Source of the DNA: Streptomyces spectabilis
Lineage (GTDB): Bacteria > Actinomycetota > Actinomycetes > Streptomycetales > Streptomycetaceae
Assembly (NCBI RefSeq): GCF_008704795.1
Contig: NZ_CP023690.1
Location: forward strand, 6,458,501 to 6,522,500
DNA: 64,000 nt
Reading direction: 5' to 3'
Shown here: one piece after another, positions 1-8,360 of the stretch
How the letters are laid out: every line of letters begins with the position of its first letter
Numbering within the stretch: the first letter of the stretch is position 1
Position numbers and translations under genes: made by a program
The notes under the pieces: generated by a model
Database searches by the model: none
Told to the model about the DNA's origin: nothing
What the model saw: the letters and a program-made list of their open reading frames with translations, nothing else

Positions 1-1182
1 CGCAAGGAGCCGCGCCCCGGGATGAGCGCGCGGCTCGGGGAGCGCGTCGCCCGGCGCCCGTTCCTCTTCGCGGCCGCCAGCATCGGGCTCCTGGTGGCGC
101 TGAGCGCCGGTGCGCTCGGCATGAAGATGGACTACGGCACCGGCTCGGGCCCCGACGACACGCCCGCGGCGGTCACGGCCAAGGAGATCTCCAAGGCGCT
201 GCCCGGCGGCGTGGACAGCCCGCACACCGTGTACGTCGCGGCCGACGGGGCGAAGAAGGTCACGATCGACCGGGCGGGACTCGAAGGCCTCGCCAAGGAC
301 CTGAAGGCCGTCAAGGGCGTCGGCCGGGTGGCCGCGCCCGTGCTCAACAAGGAGCACACGGCCGCCAAGGTGGACTTCTACCTGGACATGGACGTGCAGT
401 CGCAGCACGCCCGCGACGTGGTCTCCGACGAGGTGCGGCCGGTCGTCTCCAAGGCGGCGCCGCCCGGCACCGAGGCCCATGTCTCCGGGCAGGCCGCGAT
501 CTTCTCGGACGTCTCCGAAGCGGTGTCGAAGGACCTCAAGGTGGTCTTCCCCGTGGCCGCCGCGCTGATCGCCCTGATCCTGGTGGCCCTGCTGCGCAGC
601 CTGCTTGCGCCGCTGGTCCTCATGCTCGCCATCGGGCTCGGCTTCACGGCGACGCTCGGGTCCGGCGTGCTCGTCTTCCAGCACCTGCTCGACCGGCCGG
701 GCGTGTCCTTCACGCTGCCGCTCGTGCTGTTCCTGTTCGTCGTCGCCCTCGGCACCGACTACAACATCCTGATCAGCGACCGCATCCGGGAGGAGATGGG
801 GCGGCCGGGATCGGCCCGGCAGGCGGTGGCCGCCGCGGTGCGGCACACGGCCCCGGCCATCGTCACCGCCGGAGTCGTCCTCGCGGGCTCCTTCGCGAGC
901 CTCGCCGTGAACCCGTCCCCGGCCACCCAGGAGATCGGCCTCGTCACCGCGCTCGGCATCGGCCTGTCGTCGCTCGTGCTCTCGATCGTCCTGGTGCCCG
1001 CGGTGGTGGCGATGCTCGGCCGGGCGACGTGGTGGCCCTCGCGGTCGGGCCGCGGATCCGGCGGCGCGCACGGCGGCGGCCACCGGGCACCCGCGCCCGC
1101 GCCCGCGCCGTACGGGACGTACCCGGGCCCCTACCAGCAGCAGGAGTACGGATCGCCGTACGGCTCGGAGGTCCGCCGCTGA
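1..1182 (+). CDS. MMPL-family (RND) membrane transporter, C-terminal part, 5' truncated
   Basis: The frame is open to the left window edge, so the ATG at 22 is probably internal; MMPL proteins usually exceed 700 residues and only about 390 are here. The visible part starts with the transmembrane helix that begins the second RND half, has an extracytoplasmic domain (roughly residues 35-170 after that ATG), then a bundle of helices with the MMPL signature GTDYNILISDRIREE. It ends in a cytoplasmic Pro/Ala/Gly-rich tail. Such proteins export lipids or hydrophobic compounds by proton motive force; the substrate is not readable. A strong hairpin follows at 1197-1237. Confidence 0.9.
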   Translation, partial: RKEPRPGMSARLGERVARRPFLFAAASIGLLVALSAGALGMKMDYGTGSGPDDTPAAVTAKEISKALPGGVDSPHTVYVAADGAKKVTIDRAGLEGLAKDLKAVKGVGRVAAPVLNKEHTAAKVDFYLDMDVQSQHARDVVSDEVRPVVSKAAPPGTEAHVSGQAAIFSDVSEAVSKDLKVVFPVAAALIALILVALLRSLLAPLVLMLAIGLGFTATLGSGVLVFQHLLDRPGVSFTLPLVLFLFVVALGTDYNILISDRIREEMGRPGSARQAVAAAVRHTAPAIVTAGVVLAGSFASLAVNPSPATQEIGLVTALGIGLSSLVLSIVLVPAVVAMLGRATWWPSRSGRGSGGAHGGGHRAPAPAPAPYGTYPGPYQQQEYGSPYGSEVRR

Positions 1183-1196
1183 CGGGCGGGCGCGAA

Positions 1197-1237
1197 GAAG
1201 CCGGGGAGGAGGGGGGCGTTCCCGCCTCCCCGGCTTC
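1197..1237. terminator. Bidirectional hairpin terminator between MMPL gene and chiC
   Basis: Perfect 13-bp inverted repeat (1197-1209 and 1225-1237; arm GAAGCCGGGGAGG) with a 15-nt loop, between convergent stop codons at 1182 and 1317. There is no clear U-tract, as is common in Streptomyces. Confidence 0.75.
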
Positions 1238-1316
1238 GCCATGGGCCCCGGCCGTGTCAGGGGGCGGAGCACGGCCGGGGTCGCCGAGGGGGGGTGCCCC
1301 TCGGGTTCGGGGAGGG

Positions 1317-3191
1317 CTACTTCAGGCCCTCGTGGATGGCGTTCACCAGCTCACCGCTCGCCGTGTCGCCGCTGAACTCCCAGAAGAAGGCGCCGCCGAG
1401 GGACTGCTCCTTGGCCCAGGCCATCTTGGCCCGGATGGTCGCCGGGGTGTCGTACGACCACCAGTTGGTGCCGCAGTGGGCGTAGGCCGTGCCCGCCACG
1501 GTGCCGTTGGCGGGGCAGGAGTTCTTCAGGACCTTGTAGTCCTCGAAGCCCGCCTCGTAGGTGCCCGCGGCGGGGCCGGTGGCGGTGCCGCCCGGCTCCT
1601 TCTGCGTGACGCCGGTCCAGCCGCGGCCGTAGAAGCCGATGCCGAGCAGCAGCTTCTTCGCCGGGACGCCCTTGGCCTTCAGCTTGGCGATCGCCGCCGC
1701 CGAGTTGAAGCCCTGCTTGGGGATGCCCGGGAAGTCGGTCAGCGGGGAGTGCGGGTTCGTGGGGCCCTTGGCGTCCCAGGCGCCGAAGAAGTCGTACGTC
1801 ATCACGTTGTACCAGTCGGTGTACTGCGCGGCGCCGCCGTAGTCCGCGGCGTCGATCTTGCCGCCGTCGGAGCCGTCGGCGGTGATGGCGGCGGTGACCA
1901 GGTTGTTCGCGCCGAACTTGGCCCGGAACGCCTGCATCATGTTCTTCATCACGGCGGGACCCGAGGTGTCGCAGGTCAGGCCGCACGCGTTCGGGTACTC
2001 CCAGTCCAGGTCGATGCCGTCGAAGACGTCGGCCCAGCGCGGGTCCTCGACCAGCTTGTAGCAGGAGTCCGCGAACGCCGCCGGGTTCTTCATGGCGTCG
2101 GTGAAGCCGCCGGACCAGGTCCAGCCGCCGAACGACCAGAGCACCTTGATGTGCGGGTACTTGGCCTTGAGCTTGCGGAGCTGGTTGAAGTTGCCGCGCA
2201 GCGGCTGGTCCCAGGTGTCGCCGACCCCGTCCACCGACAGGTTGGCCGGGACGGCCTTGTCGTAGTCCGCGTAGGCGTCGCCGATCGTGCACTTGCCGCC
2301 CTGGACGTTACCGAAGGCGTAGTTGATGTGCGTGATCTTCTCGGCGGAGCCGGACGTCACGATGTTCTTGACGTTGTAATTGCGCTGGTAGATGCCCCAG
2401 TTGGTGAAGTAGCCCAGCTTGACCTTGTCACCGGGGTCCGGGCCGGGGCCGCCGCCACCGGTGGTGCGCACCTTCACCGCGGTGCTGACGGGTCCCGTCT
2501 GGTCGGCGGTGTCACGGGCCTGGACGCTGTACGAGTAGTCGGTGCCCGCGGTCAGGCCGGAGTCGGCGTAGGCGGTGCCGGTGACCGTCGCGACCTTGGT
2601 GCCGTCGCGCAGGACGTCGTAGTTCTTGACGCCCTTGTCGTCGGTGGCGGCCTTCCAGTCCAGCTTCACCGAGGTGTCGGTGACGGCGGACGCGGTGGGG
2701 GTGCCGGGGGCCGAGGGCGGGGCGTCGCCGGGCTGGCCGCCGCCGTCGCAGCTCTCGCCGTTCAGCTTGCAGCCCGAGGGGTTGCCGCTGCCGCTGCCGT
2801 TGAACCCGAAGGTGACCGAGGCGCCGGGGGCGAGCGTCCCGTTCCAGCCGAGGTTCTTGGCGGTCCAGTGGTCGGCGGAGTTGGTGATGGTGGCGTCCCA
2901 GCCGGAGGTGACACGGGTTCCGGCGGGGAAGTCCCACTCGACGGTCCAGCTGCTGATCGAGGCGGTGCCGGTGTTCTTGATCGTCCACTTGCCCTCGAAG
3001 CCGGCGCCCCAGTCCTGGGTCTTCTGGTACGTGGCGGTGGCCCCGGCGGCCGCCGCCTTCGGCGCGGCCGAGGGGGCCGCCTGGGCGGATCCGCCGAGGG
3101 CGACCAGGGTGGCGAAGGGGAGCAGCAGGGTGGTGAGCCCCGCTGTCAGCCGGTGCCGTGACCGGTGTCGTGACCTGTCTCTGACGCGCAA
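1317..3191 (-). CDS. chiC: Secreted family-18 chitinase (CBM2 - FnIII - GH18), ChiC-like
   Basis: 624-residue exported endochitinase. Order: twin-arginine-poor but basic signal peptide ending near SAQA (about residues 1-38), a CBM2 chitin/cellulose-binding module (about 50-165), a fibronectin type III module (about 175-265), and a GH18 catalytic domain carrying DGIDLDWEYP, with catalytic Glu near residue 398. The chosen start is the TTG at 3191, which has an AGGAG ribosome site six bases upstream; frames opening further upstream begin inside the promoter leader. The architecture matches the S. coelicolor/S. lividans ChiC family (about 610 residues). The gene lies immediately downstream of the chiR/chiS-like genes and has a DasR-like element in its promoter. 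Confidence 0.95.
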   Translation of the reverse strand: MRVRDRSRHRSRHRLTAGLTTLLLPFATLVALGGSAQAAPSAAPKAAAAGATATYQKTQDWGAGFEGKWTIKNTGTASISSWTVEWDFPAGTRVTSGWDATITNSADHWTAKNLGWNGTLAPGASVTFGFNGSGSGNPSGCKLNGESCDGGGQPGDAPPSAPGTPTASAVTDTSVKLDWKAATDDKGVKNYDVLRDGTKVATVTGTAYADSGLTAGTDYSYSVQARDTADQTGPVSTAVKVRTTGGGGPGPDPGDKVKLGYFTNWGIYQRNYNVKNIVTSGSAEKITHINYAFGNVQGGKCTIGDAYADYDKAVPANLSVDGVGDTWDQPLRGNFNQLRKLKAKYPHIKVLWSFGGWTWSGGFTDAMKNPAAFADSCYKLVEDPRWADVFDGIDLDWEYPNACGLTCDTSGPAVMKNMMQAFRAKFGANNLVTAAITADGSDGGKIDAADYGGAAQYTDWYNVMTYDFFGAWDAKGPTNPHSPLTDFPGIPKQGFNSAAAIAKLKAKGVPAKKLLLGIGFYGRGWTGVTQKEPGGTATGPAAGTYEAGFEDYKVLKNSCPANGTVAGTAYAHCGTNWWSYDTPATIRAKMAWAKEQSLGGAFFWEFSGDTASGELVNAIHEGLK

Positions 3192-3277
3192 GGTGTGCTC
3201 CTCGGTCGAGTTCCGGGGTGGGGTGGAACCCTGCGACGCCCGTGAGCACGGTGTGGATGTCGTGTACATCTCCTGTG

Positions 3278-3296
3278 CTCACCGCAGTGCGGTGAG
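3278..3296 (-). promoter_or_regulatory. Inverted repeat over the chiC transcription start region
   Basis: CTCACCGC-AGT-GCGGTGAG, a perfect 8-bp-arm palindrome just downstream of and touching the chiC -10 box. It could be an operator or a 5' mRNA hairpin; no assignment is possible from sequence alone. Confidence 0.4.
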
Positions 3297-3323
3297 AATA
3301 GAAAGGTCTGGACCAACGGTCAA
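3295..3323 (-). promoter_or_regulatory. chiC promoter (TTGACC-17-TATTCT)
   Basis: On the minus strand TTGACC (3323-3318) is separated by exactly 17 bp from TATTCT (3300-3295), a good vegetative-type Streptomyces promoter. The predicted start lies near 3288, giving a leader of roughly 97 nt before the TTG start. Confidence 0.7.
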
Positions 3324-3335
3324 GAGGTTCAACCA
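3304..3335 (-). promoter_or_regulatory. DasR-like (dre) element and partner half-repeat in the chiC promoter
   Basis: The promoter spacer contains TGGTCCAGACCT (3315-3304), the 12-mer known from chitinase promoters and close to the DasR consensus TGGTCTAGACCA. A second, weaker copy (TGGTTGAACCTC, 3335-3324) lies 20 bp upstream, overlapping the -35 side. Established knowledge: DasR represses chi genes until N-acetylglucosamine-derived metabolites release it. Confidence 0.7.
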
Positions 3336-3363
3336 GTGGCCGAAAAGGGGTAGTTGGGGTGGC

Positions 3364-3411
3364 TAGGGCGTGTCCGATGCGACGCCGCGCCGACCCGTCG
3401 GACACGCCCTA
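3364..3411. terminator. Hairpin terminator behind chiR, ahead of the chiC promoter
   Basis: 14-bp perfect inverted repeat (3364-3377 and 3398-3411; core AGGGCGTGTCCGA) with a 20-nt loop. It lies 40 bp after the chiR stop and insulates chiC from read-through. Confidence 0.65.
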
Positions 3412-3448
3412 AGCCCGCCCGGCGTTCGCGGGCGGGCGCGCAGGGAGA

Positions 3449-4096
3449 TCAGACCCCCAGCTCCTGGGCGAGCACGGCCGCCTGCACCCGGCTGCGCAGC
3501 TCCAGCTTGCCGAGCAGCCGGCTCACATGGGTCTTCACGGTGGCCTCCGCCATGTCGAGGCGGCGGCCGATCTCCGCGTTGGACATCCCCTCGCCGAGAC
3601 AGGAGAGGACCTCGCGCTCGCGCCGCGTCAGGGCGTCGAGGACCGCGAGGTCGGGCGCGTCCGGGGAGCGCACCGGGCGCGGGGCCGCGAACTCGGCGAT
3701 GAGCCTGCGGGTGACGGCGGGCGCGATCAGACCCTCGCCGCGCGCCACCGTGCGGACCGCGTCGAGCAGCGCCTTCGCCTCCGTGTTCTTGAGCAGGAAC
3801 CCCGAAGCGCCCGCGCGCAGCGCCCCGAAGACGTACTCGTCCAGATCGAACGTCGTCAGGACGAGCACGTCCGCCAGCTGCTCGGCGACCACCTGGCGGG
3901 TGGCCGACACGCCGTCCAGGCGCGGCATCTGCACGTCCATCAGGACGAGGTCGGGCCGCAGCTCGCGGGCGAGCGCCACGGCCTGCTCGCCGTCCGCCGC
4001 CTCGCCGACGACCTCGATGTCGGGCGCGCTGCGCAGGATCAGGACGAGGCCCGCCCGCACGGCGGACTGGTCCTCGGCGACGAGGACACGGATCAT
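3449..4096 (-). CDS. chiR: NarL/LuxR-type response regulator, ChiR-like
   Basis: 215-residue response regulator: receiver domain with phosphoacceptor Asp54 (VLMDVQMP) and the FLLKN segment, then a C-terminal LuxR helix-turn-helix (TRREREVLSCLGEGMSNAEI). Its ATG overlaps the kinase stop as ATGA, so the pair is translationally coupled. From knowledge of the family, ChiR with ChiS controls the neighbouring chiC in S. coelicolor; position here directly upstream of chiC supports the same role. Identification rests on domain type plus synteny. Confidence 0.88.
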   Translation of the reverse strand: MIRVLVAEDQSAVRAGLVLILRSAPDIEVVGEAADGEQAVALARELRPDLVLMDVQMPRLDGVSATRQVVAEQLADVLVLTTFDLDEYVFGALRAGASGFLLKNTEAKALLDAVRTVARGEGLIAPAVTRRLIAEFAAPRPVRSPDAPDLAVLDALTRREREVLSCLGEGMSNAEIGRRLDMAEATVKTHVSRLLGKLELRSRVQAAVLAQELGV

Positions 4097-5292
4097 TCGG
4101 TCACCTCTTTGTCTGCGGGGTCCACGGGCAGCCGGGCGGCCACCTGCCACACCTTGCCCCCGGGTGTGTCCGGGTCCGGCTCCGGGCCCGCCGCGAACGT
4201 GCCGCCGAGCAGCGCGGCGCGCTCCCGCATGCCGACGAGCCCGGCGCCCGAGCCGGGCGCGCGGGGGCCCGGCGTGTCGCCGTACGGGCTCGTGACGCGC
4301 ACCCACAGGGCGCCCGGCCACTGGCCGAGGGCCACGGCGACCCGGCCGGGGGCGGCGTGCTTGAGCGCGTTGGTGAGGGACTCCTGCACGATGCGGTACG
4401 CGGCCAGCTCGACCGGCGCGGGCAGGGCCTCGTCGTCCGGGGCGCGGGTGTCGTCGAGCACGACGTCCAGGCCGTTGACGCGGGCGTTCTCGACGAGCGA
4501 GCCGAGCCCGCCCAGGGTGGGCGCGGCCGCGGGCTCCAGGTCTCCGCTGGAGTCCCGCAGGATGCCGATGAGGCGGCGCATCTCCGCGAGGCCCTCGACG
4601 CTGTTCTCCCGGATGACGCCGAGCGCGTCCCGGGTGGTCCGCGGGTCGTCGAGGGAGAGCGCGGCCGTGGAGTGGATGGCGATGGCCGACAGATGGTTGG
4701 CGACCATGTCGTGCAGCTCGCGGGCCATCCGGGCGCGCTCGGCGGTCACCGCCTGGGTGCGGTCCATCTCGGCCAGGAGCGCGGTCTGCGCGGCGCGCAG
4801 GCGGGCCATCTCGGCGGCCTCCCGGTGGTTGCGTACGAGCACGCCGGTCGTCGCGGGTGCGAACGACACCAGGGCGGTGACGGCACCGATGAGGAGGGCC
4901 TCCGGCTCCCGGAACCACGCCAGGCAGCCGACCGTCATCGCCACGGTGATCAGGCCCGTGGTGACCGGGATGCGCCGGGCCGCCGCCGGGGTGCCGTACA
5001 CGACGGCCGCGTACACCAGGTCCGTGAACATCACGACCGTCGCCAGATTGCCCGGCGTGAACTGGTCGGCGATCAGCGCCAGGGTGCCGACGGCGAGGGC
5101 CGCCTGCGGCGCCGACCGGCGCAGCAGCACAAGGCCCGCCATGACGAGCAGCGGCAGCAGGGTCCACAGATGGCCCAGCGGGCGGCCCATTTGCATGTGC
5201 AGCCCCAGCGCCCACAGCACGACCCCGCCGACCAGACTGCCGACGGCGATGCGCACGTCGACGACGTCGGGGCGGGTCAGGGGCAGCGGCAT
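4093..5292 (-). CDS. chiS: NarL-family sensor histidine kinase, ChiS-like
   Basis: 399-residue sensor kinase with an N-terminal membrane region of about six hydrophobic segments and little extracellular sequence, a HisKA_3 dimerisation motif (ERARMARELHDMV, phospho-His near residue 194) and a C-terminal ATPase domain. The start at 5292 is preferred because it begins just before the first membrane segment; in-frame ATG 5355 and GTG 5373 are alternatives without a convincing ribosome site. Partner of the response regulator it overlaps by 4 nt. Confidence 0.88.
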   Translation of the reverse strand: MPLPLTRPDVVDVRIAVGSLVGGVVLWALGLHMQMGRPLGHLWTLLPLLVMAGLVLLRRSAPQAALAVGTLALIADQFTPGNLATVVMFTDLVYAAVVYGTPAAARRIPVTTGLITVAMTVGCLAWFREPEALLIGAVTALVSFAPATTGVLVRNHREAAEMARLRAAQTALLAEMDRTQAVTAERARMARELHDMVANHLSAIAIHSTAALSLDDPRTTRDALGVIRENSVEGLAEMRRLIGILRDSSGDLEPAAAPTLGGLGSLVENARVNGLDVVLDDTRAPDDEALPAPVELAAYRIVQESLTNALKHAAPGRVAVALGQWPGALWVRVTSPYGDTPGPRAPGSGAGLVGMRERAALLGGTFAAGPEPDPDTPGGKVWQVAARLPVDPADKEVTE

Positions 5293-5462
5293 GACTCCAT
5301 CCAACACGGCGTACGGCGCCGCGGCCTCCCTACGCGGGGTGAGGCCCGAGTACATCGAAGGATGCACCCGCACTTCGTCACTGGCGACGACGATCCGCGG
5401 CCGCGCGGCCGGGAGCCTTGAGGGGTGAGCGGGAAGACCAGCACGGCCGGAAGGAACGAGCC

Positions 5463-6044
5463 ATGATCGTCACACTGATCATCGTCTGCGAGGTGGGCTT
5501 CTGGGCGATCCTCGCCGGGGGCCTCGCCCTGCGGTACTGGGCCAGGATGCCCCGCGCGAGCGTGGCGGTCCTGCTCTGCGAGCCGCTCCTGGAGATCGTC
5601 CTGTTCGTGGTCACGGCGATCGACCTGAAGAACGGCGCCGAGCCGGACTGGAAGCACGGCCTGGCCGCCGTCTACATCGGCTACTCGGTCGCGCTCGGCC
5701 ACTACACGGTCAAGTGGGTGGACGTCCGCGTCGCCCACCGCTTCGCGGGCGGCCCGAAGCCGGTCACCCCGAAGTACGGGTGGCCGCGCGCGCTGCACGA
5801 GTGGAAGCTCGCCGCCCGCTGGGTGCTCGCCGCGGTGATCGCGATGGGTCTGCTCCAGGGCGCGATCTGGTACGTCGGAGCCGACGGCGAGACCGGGTCG
5901 CTGCGGATGTGGCAGCAGAAGATGCTCTGGGTGATCGGCATCAACCTGATCATCGCCGGCAGCTACACCCTGTTCCCGAAGCGGGTGCCGGCCCCGGGCC
6001 CGGAGGAGAAGGCCGAGGAGGGGCACCCGCTCACGAAGGTCTGA
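5463..6044 (+). CDS. Conserved four-helix membrane protein of unknown function
   Basis: 193 residues with about four membrane helices (near 1-25, 40-60, 118-140 and 153-172) and a charged C-terminal tail rich in Pro and Glu. The ATG at 5463 has AAGGAA about nine bases upstream. It is divergent from chiS (170-bp gap) and convergent with the adenosyltransferase gene, with only 30 bp between stops. No catalytic motif is visible; I do not recognise a functional family. Confidence 0.8.
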   Translation: MIVTLIIVCEVGFWAILAGGLALRYWARMPRASVAVLLCEPLLEIVLFVVTAIDLKNGAEPDWKHGLAAVYIGYSVALGHYTVKWVDVRVAHRFAGGPKPVTPKYGWPRALHEWKLAARWVLAAVIAMGLLQGAIWYVGADGETGSLRMWQQKMLWVIGINLIIAGSYTLFPKRVPAPGPEEKAEEGHPLTKV

Positions 6045-6074
6045 GCAGGCGTTCGAGACCGGCTGCGCTACGCC

Positions 6075-6647
6075 TCAGCGCTCCCCGCCCGGGACCCACA
6101 ACACGTCCCCGACCTCCTTGTTGGCCGTCCGCGCGAGGATGAACAGGAGGTCGGAGAGGCGGTTGAGGTACGTGGCGGTGAGCGGGTTCATCGTCTCGCC
6201 GTGCGCCTCGAGGGCGCCCCACGTGGAGCGCTCGGCCCGCCGCACCACCGTGCACGCCTGGTGCAGGAGCGCCGCCCCCGGCGTACCGCCCGGCAGGATG
6301 AAGCTGCGCAGCTTCTCCAGGTCCTCGTTGAAGCGGTCGCAGTCCGCCTCCAGCTTGTCGACGTACGCCTGCTCGACGCGCAGCGGCGGGTACTTCGGGT
6401 CCTCGACGACGGGGGTGCACAGATCGGCGCCCACGTCGAAGAGGTCGTTCTGGACCCGGGTGAGGACCGCCACGACCTCCGTGCCGAGGCCGCCGAGCGC
6501 GATGGCCGTGCCGATCGCGGCGTTGGCCTCGTTCGCGTCGGCGTACGCGGAGATCCGCAGGTCGGTCTTGGCGGTCCTGCTCATGTCGCCGAGGGCGGTG
6601 GTGCCCTGGTCGCCGGTACGGGTGTAGATGCGCGTCAGATTGACCAT
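6075..6647 (-). CDS. Cob(I)yrinic acid a,c-diamide adenosyltransferase, PduO type
   Basis: 190-residue enzyme that transfers adenosyl from ATP to cob(I)alamin to make coenzyme B12. The PduO-type N-terminal signature YTRTGDQGTTALG binds ATP; RNVQNDLFDVG-like helices (here RVQNDLFDVGADLCTP) and the C-terminal RRAERSTW segment complete the family pattern. Length is normal. It supplies the cofactor for B12 mutases such as IcmA at 48 kb and for the mutase served by MeaB at 28.6 kb, though it is transcribed alone here. Confidence 0.95.
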   Translation of the reverse strand: MVNLTRIYTRTGDQGTTALGDMSRTAKTDLRISAYADANEANAAIGTAIALGGLGTEVVAVLTRVQNDLFDVGADLCTPVVEDPKYPPLRVEQAYVDKLEADCDRFNEDLEKLRSFILPGGTPGAALLHQACTVVRRAERSTWGALEAHGETMNPLTATYLNRLSDLLFILARTANKEVGDVLWVPGGER

Positions 6648-6688
6648 GCGGCCAGGGTAGGTGAGCCGGTCGCGGGGCCGGACGGGCC

Positions 6689-7438
6689 CTAGGACCCGGC
6701 GGAGCGCACGACGCGGGTGCCGACCGTCACGGCGGCGAGGGCGAAGCCGACGGCGACCAGGACGCCGTACAGCATGTGCGCGGTGGCGTACTCGCCGACG
6801 TACGCGTCGCGGACCGCGTCCACGAGGTAGCGGAACGGCGTGAAGTGCGAGAGCACGTCCAGCCAGCCGGGGCCGAGGGTCATCGGCAGCATCAGGCCGG
6901 AGAGCAGCATGGACGGCATGGCGAGCCCGTTGACCGTCGGGCCGAACTCCTGCGGGGTGCGGACCTTGAGGGCGAGCGCGTACGACAGGGCGGCGAGCGC
7001 GACGGTCAGCAGGGCCACGAACGCGAAGCCGATCAGGATTCCGGCGAGCGGCGCCCGCAACCCCATCGCCAGGGCGGCCAGGACGAGCAGCACCGACTGG
7101 AAGACGAAGAGCGCGGCGTCCCGCAGCAGCCGCCCGAGCAGCAGCGCGAGCCTGCTGACCGGCGTCACGCGCATCCGCTCGACCACGCCCCAGCTGTTCT
7201 CCAGGATGAGCGCGAAGCCGCTGAACGAGGCGCCGAACAGGCTGAGTTGGAGCAGCAGGCCCGGCACCAGGACCTGCCAGGAGTCGCCGTCCGCGGCCAG
7301 CGGCAGATCTGTGAGCAGCGGGCCGAAGAACAGCAGGTACAGCAGGGGCATGAGGACCCCGAAGAGCATCTGGAAGCGGGAGTTCAGGGTCTGGCGGGCA
7401 TAGCGCCTGAACAGCAGCGCGGTGTCGTGCAGAAGCAT
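6689..7438 (-). CDS. ABC-2 type transporter permease (drug-efflux type)
   Basis: 249 residues with six predicted membrane helices and the ABC-2 permease features (PLLYLLFFGPLL near the start; TPFRYLVDAVRDAY near the end). It starts 56 nt downstream of the ATPase gene stop and forms the membrane half of that exporter. The family includes daunorubicin-type exporters; substrate unknown. Confidence 0.92.
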   Translation of the reverse strand: MLLHDTALLFRRYARQTLNSRFQMLFGVLMPLLYLLFFGPLLTDLPLAADGDSWQVLVPGLLLQLSLFGASFSGFALILENSWGVVERMRVTPVSRLALLLGRLLRDAALFVFQSVLLVLAALAMGLRAPLAGILIGFAFVALLTVALAALSYALALKVRTPQEFGPTVNGLAMPSMLLSGLMLPMTLGPGWLDVLSHFTPFRYLVDAVRDAYVGEYATAHMLYGVLVAVGFALAAVTVGTRVVRSAGS

Positions 7439-7494
7439 GGCGGTATCCGGGGTTCGAAGGTTCGACGGTTCGCAGGGGGCGCGTGGGCGCGGCG

Positions 7495-8277
7495 TCAGAC
7501 CGCGACCGGCGCGGTGTCCACGGGGGCCGGGCCGCGCCCGGTGATGGCGAGGAACGCGTCTTGGAGCGTGGCGTCGGGCGACCCCGCGTACCGCTCCTTG
7601 AGCGCGGCCGGGGTGCCCTCGGCGACGACCACGCCCTTGTCCACGACGACGATCCGGTCGGCGAGGGCGTCGGCCTCGTCCAGATAGTGCGTGGTGAGGA
7701 AGACCGTGGTGCCGTGCTCCGCGCGCAGGCTGCGCACCAGCGCCCACAGGTCGGCGCGGCTGGCCGGGTCGAGCCCCGTGGTCGGCTCGTCGAGGAAGAG
7801 GACGGCCGGGCGGTGGACGAGGCCGAGCGCGATGTCGAGCCTGCGCCGCTGGCCGCCGGAGAGCGCGGCGGTGCCGCGGCCGAGCAGCTCCGTCAGGCCC
7901 AGGTCCGCCGCCAACTCCACGGCGCGGGCCGCGGCTTCGGCCTTCGGCAGGTGGTAGAGCCGCCCCTGGAGGACCAGCTCGTCGCGCACGGTTTCCTGCG
8001 GGTCGACGCCGCCGGACTGGGCGACGTACCCGATCCGCGCGCGCACGCCCGCCGGGTCCCGCACCAGGTCGCAGCCCGCGACGGTGGCGGCGCCGCCGGT
8101 GGGCGGCAGGAGCGTGGTGAGCATCCGCAGGGTGGTCGTCTTGCCCGCGCCGTTCGGTCCCAGGAAGCCGAGGATCTCGCCGGGCTCCACGGTCAGGTCG
8201 ATGCCGCGCACGGCCTCGACGGGGCCGCTCTTGGCGGCGAAGGTCCGGGCGAGTCCGGCGGTACTGATGATTGCCAT
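7495..8277 (-). CDS. ABC transporter ATP-binding protein (DrrA-like)
   Basis: 260-residue ATPase with Walker A GPNGAGKTTT, signature LSGGQRRRLDIAL, Walker B VLFLDEPTTGLD and switch-His segment TTHYLDEA. The start at 8277 (MAIISTAGL) is preferred over an upstream in-frame codon lying in the AT-rich promoter. It drives the downstream permease and is divergent from a TetR regulator 83 bp away, the classic arrangement for repressor-controlled efflux. Confidence 0.93.
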   Translation of the reverse strand: MAIISTAGLARTFAAKSGPVEAVRGIDLTVEPGEILGFLGPNGAGKTTTLRMLTTLLPPTGGAATVAGCDLVRDPAGVRARIGYVAQSGGVDPQETVRDELVLQGRLYHLPKAEAAARAVELAADLGLTELLGRGTAALSGGQRRRLDIALGLVHRPAVLFLDEPTTGLDPASRADLWALVRSLRAEHGTTVFLTTHYLDEADALADRIVVVDKGVVVAEGTPAALKERYAGSPDATLQDAFLAITGRGPAPVDTAPVAV

Positions 8278-8300
8278 GGAGACTACAAAAACAGAGTGAC

Positions 8301-8329
8301 TGAAATTTTGCAATGCCACCAATTTTTCA
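8301..8329. promoter_or_regulatory. AT-rich candidate operator between exporter and TetR gene
   Basis: TGAAA (8301-8305) and TTTCA (8325-8329) flank an AT-rich core in otherwise about 70% GC DNA, in the 83-bp divergent gap. The symmetry is short; it is the most likely place for TetR binding but is only suggestive. Confidence 0.35.
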
Positions 8330-8348
8330 TGGACCTCAGAACGGCGCC

Positions 8349-8354
8349 TAGGAT
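8349..8354 (+). promoter_or_regulatory. -10 box of tetR (leaderless arrangement)
   Basis: TAGGAT ends 6 nt before the ATG at 8361, with no ribosome site between, so transcription would start at or beside the start codon. Confidence 0.55.
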
Positions 8355-8360
8355 GAGGTC

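Noticed and set aside
22..1182. Complete 386-residue MMPL protein starting at 22.
   Set aside because: The frame is open upstream and the protein begins at the middle helix of the family, so it is a fragment cut by the window.
1029..3161. 710-codon plus-strand frame across chiC.
   Set aside because: Antisense to a fully recognisable chitinase and it overlaps the end of the MMPL gene; Gly/Val/Arg-rich shadow.
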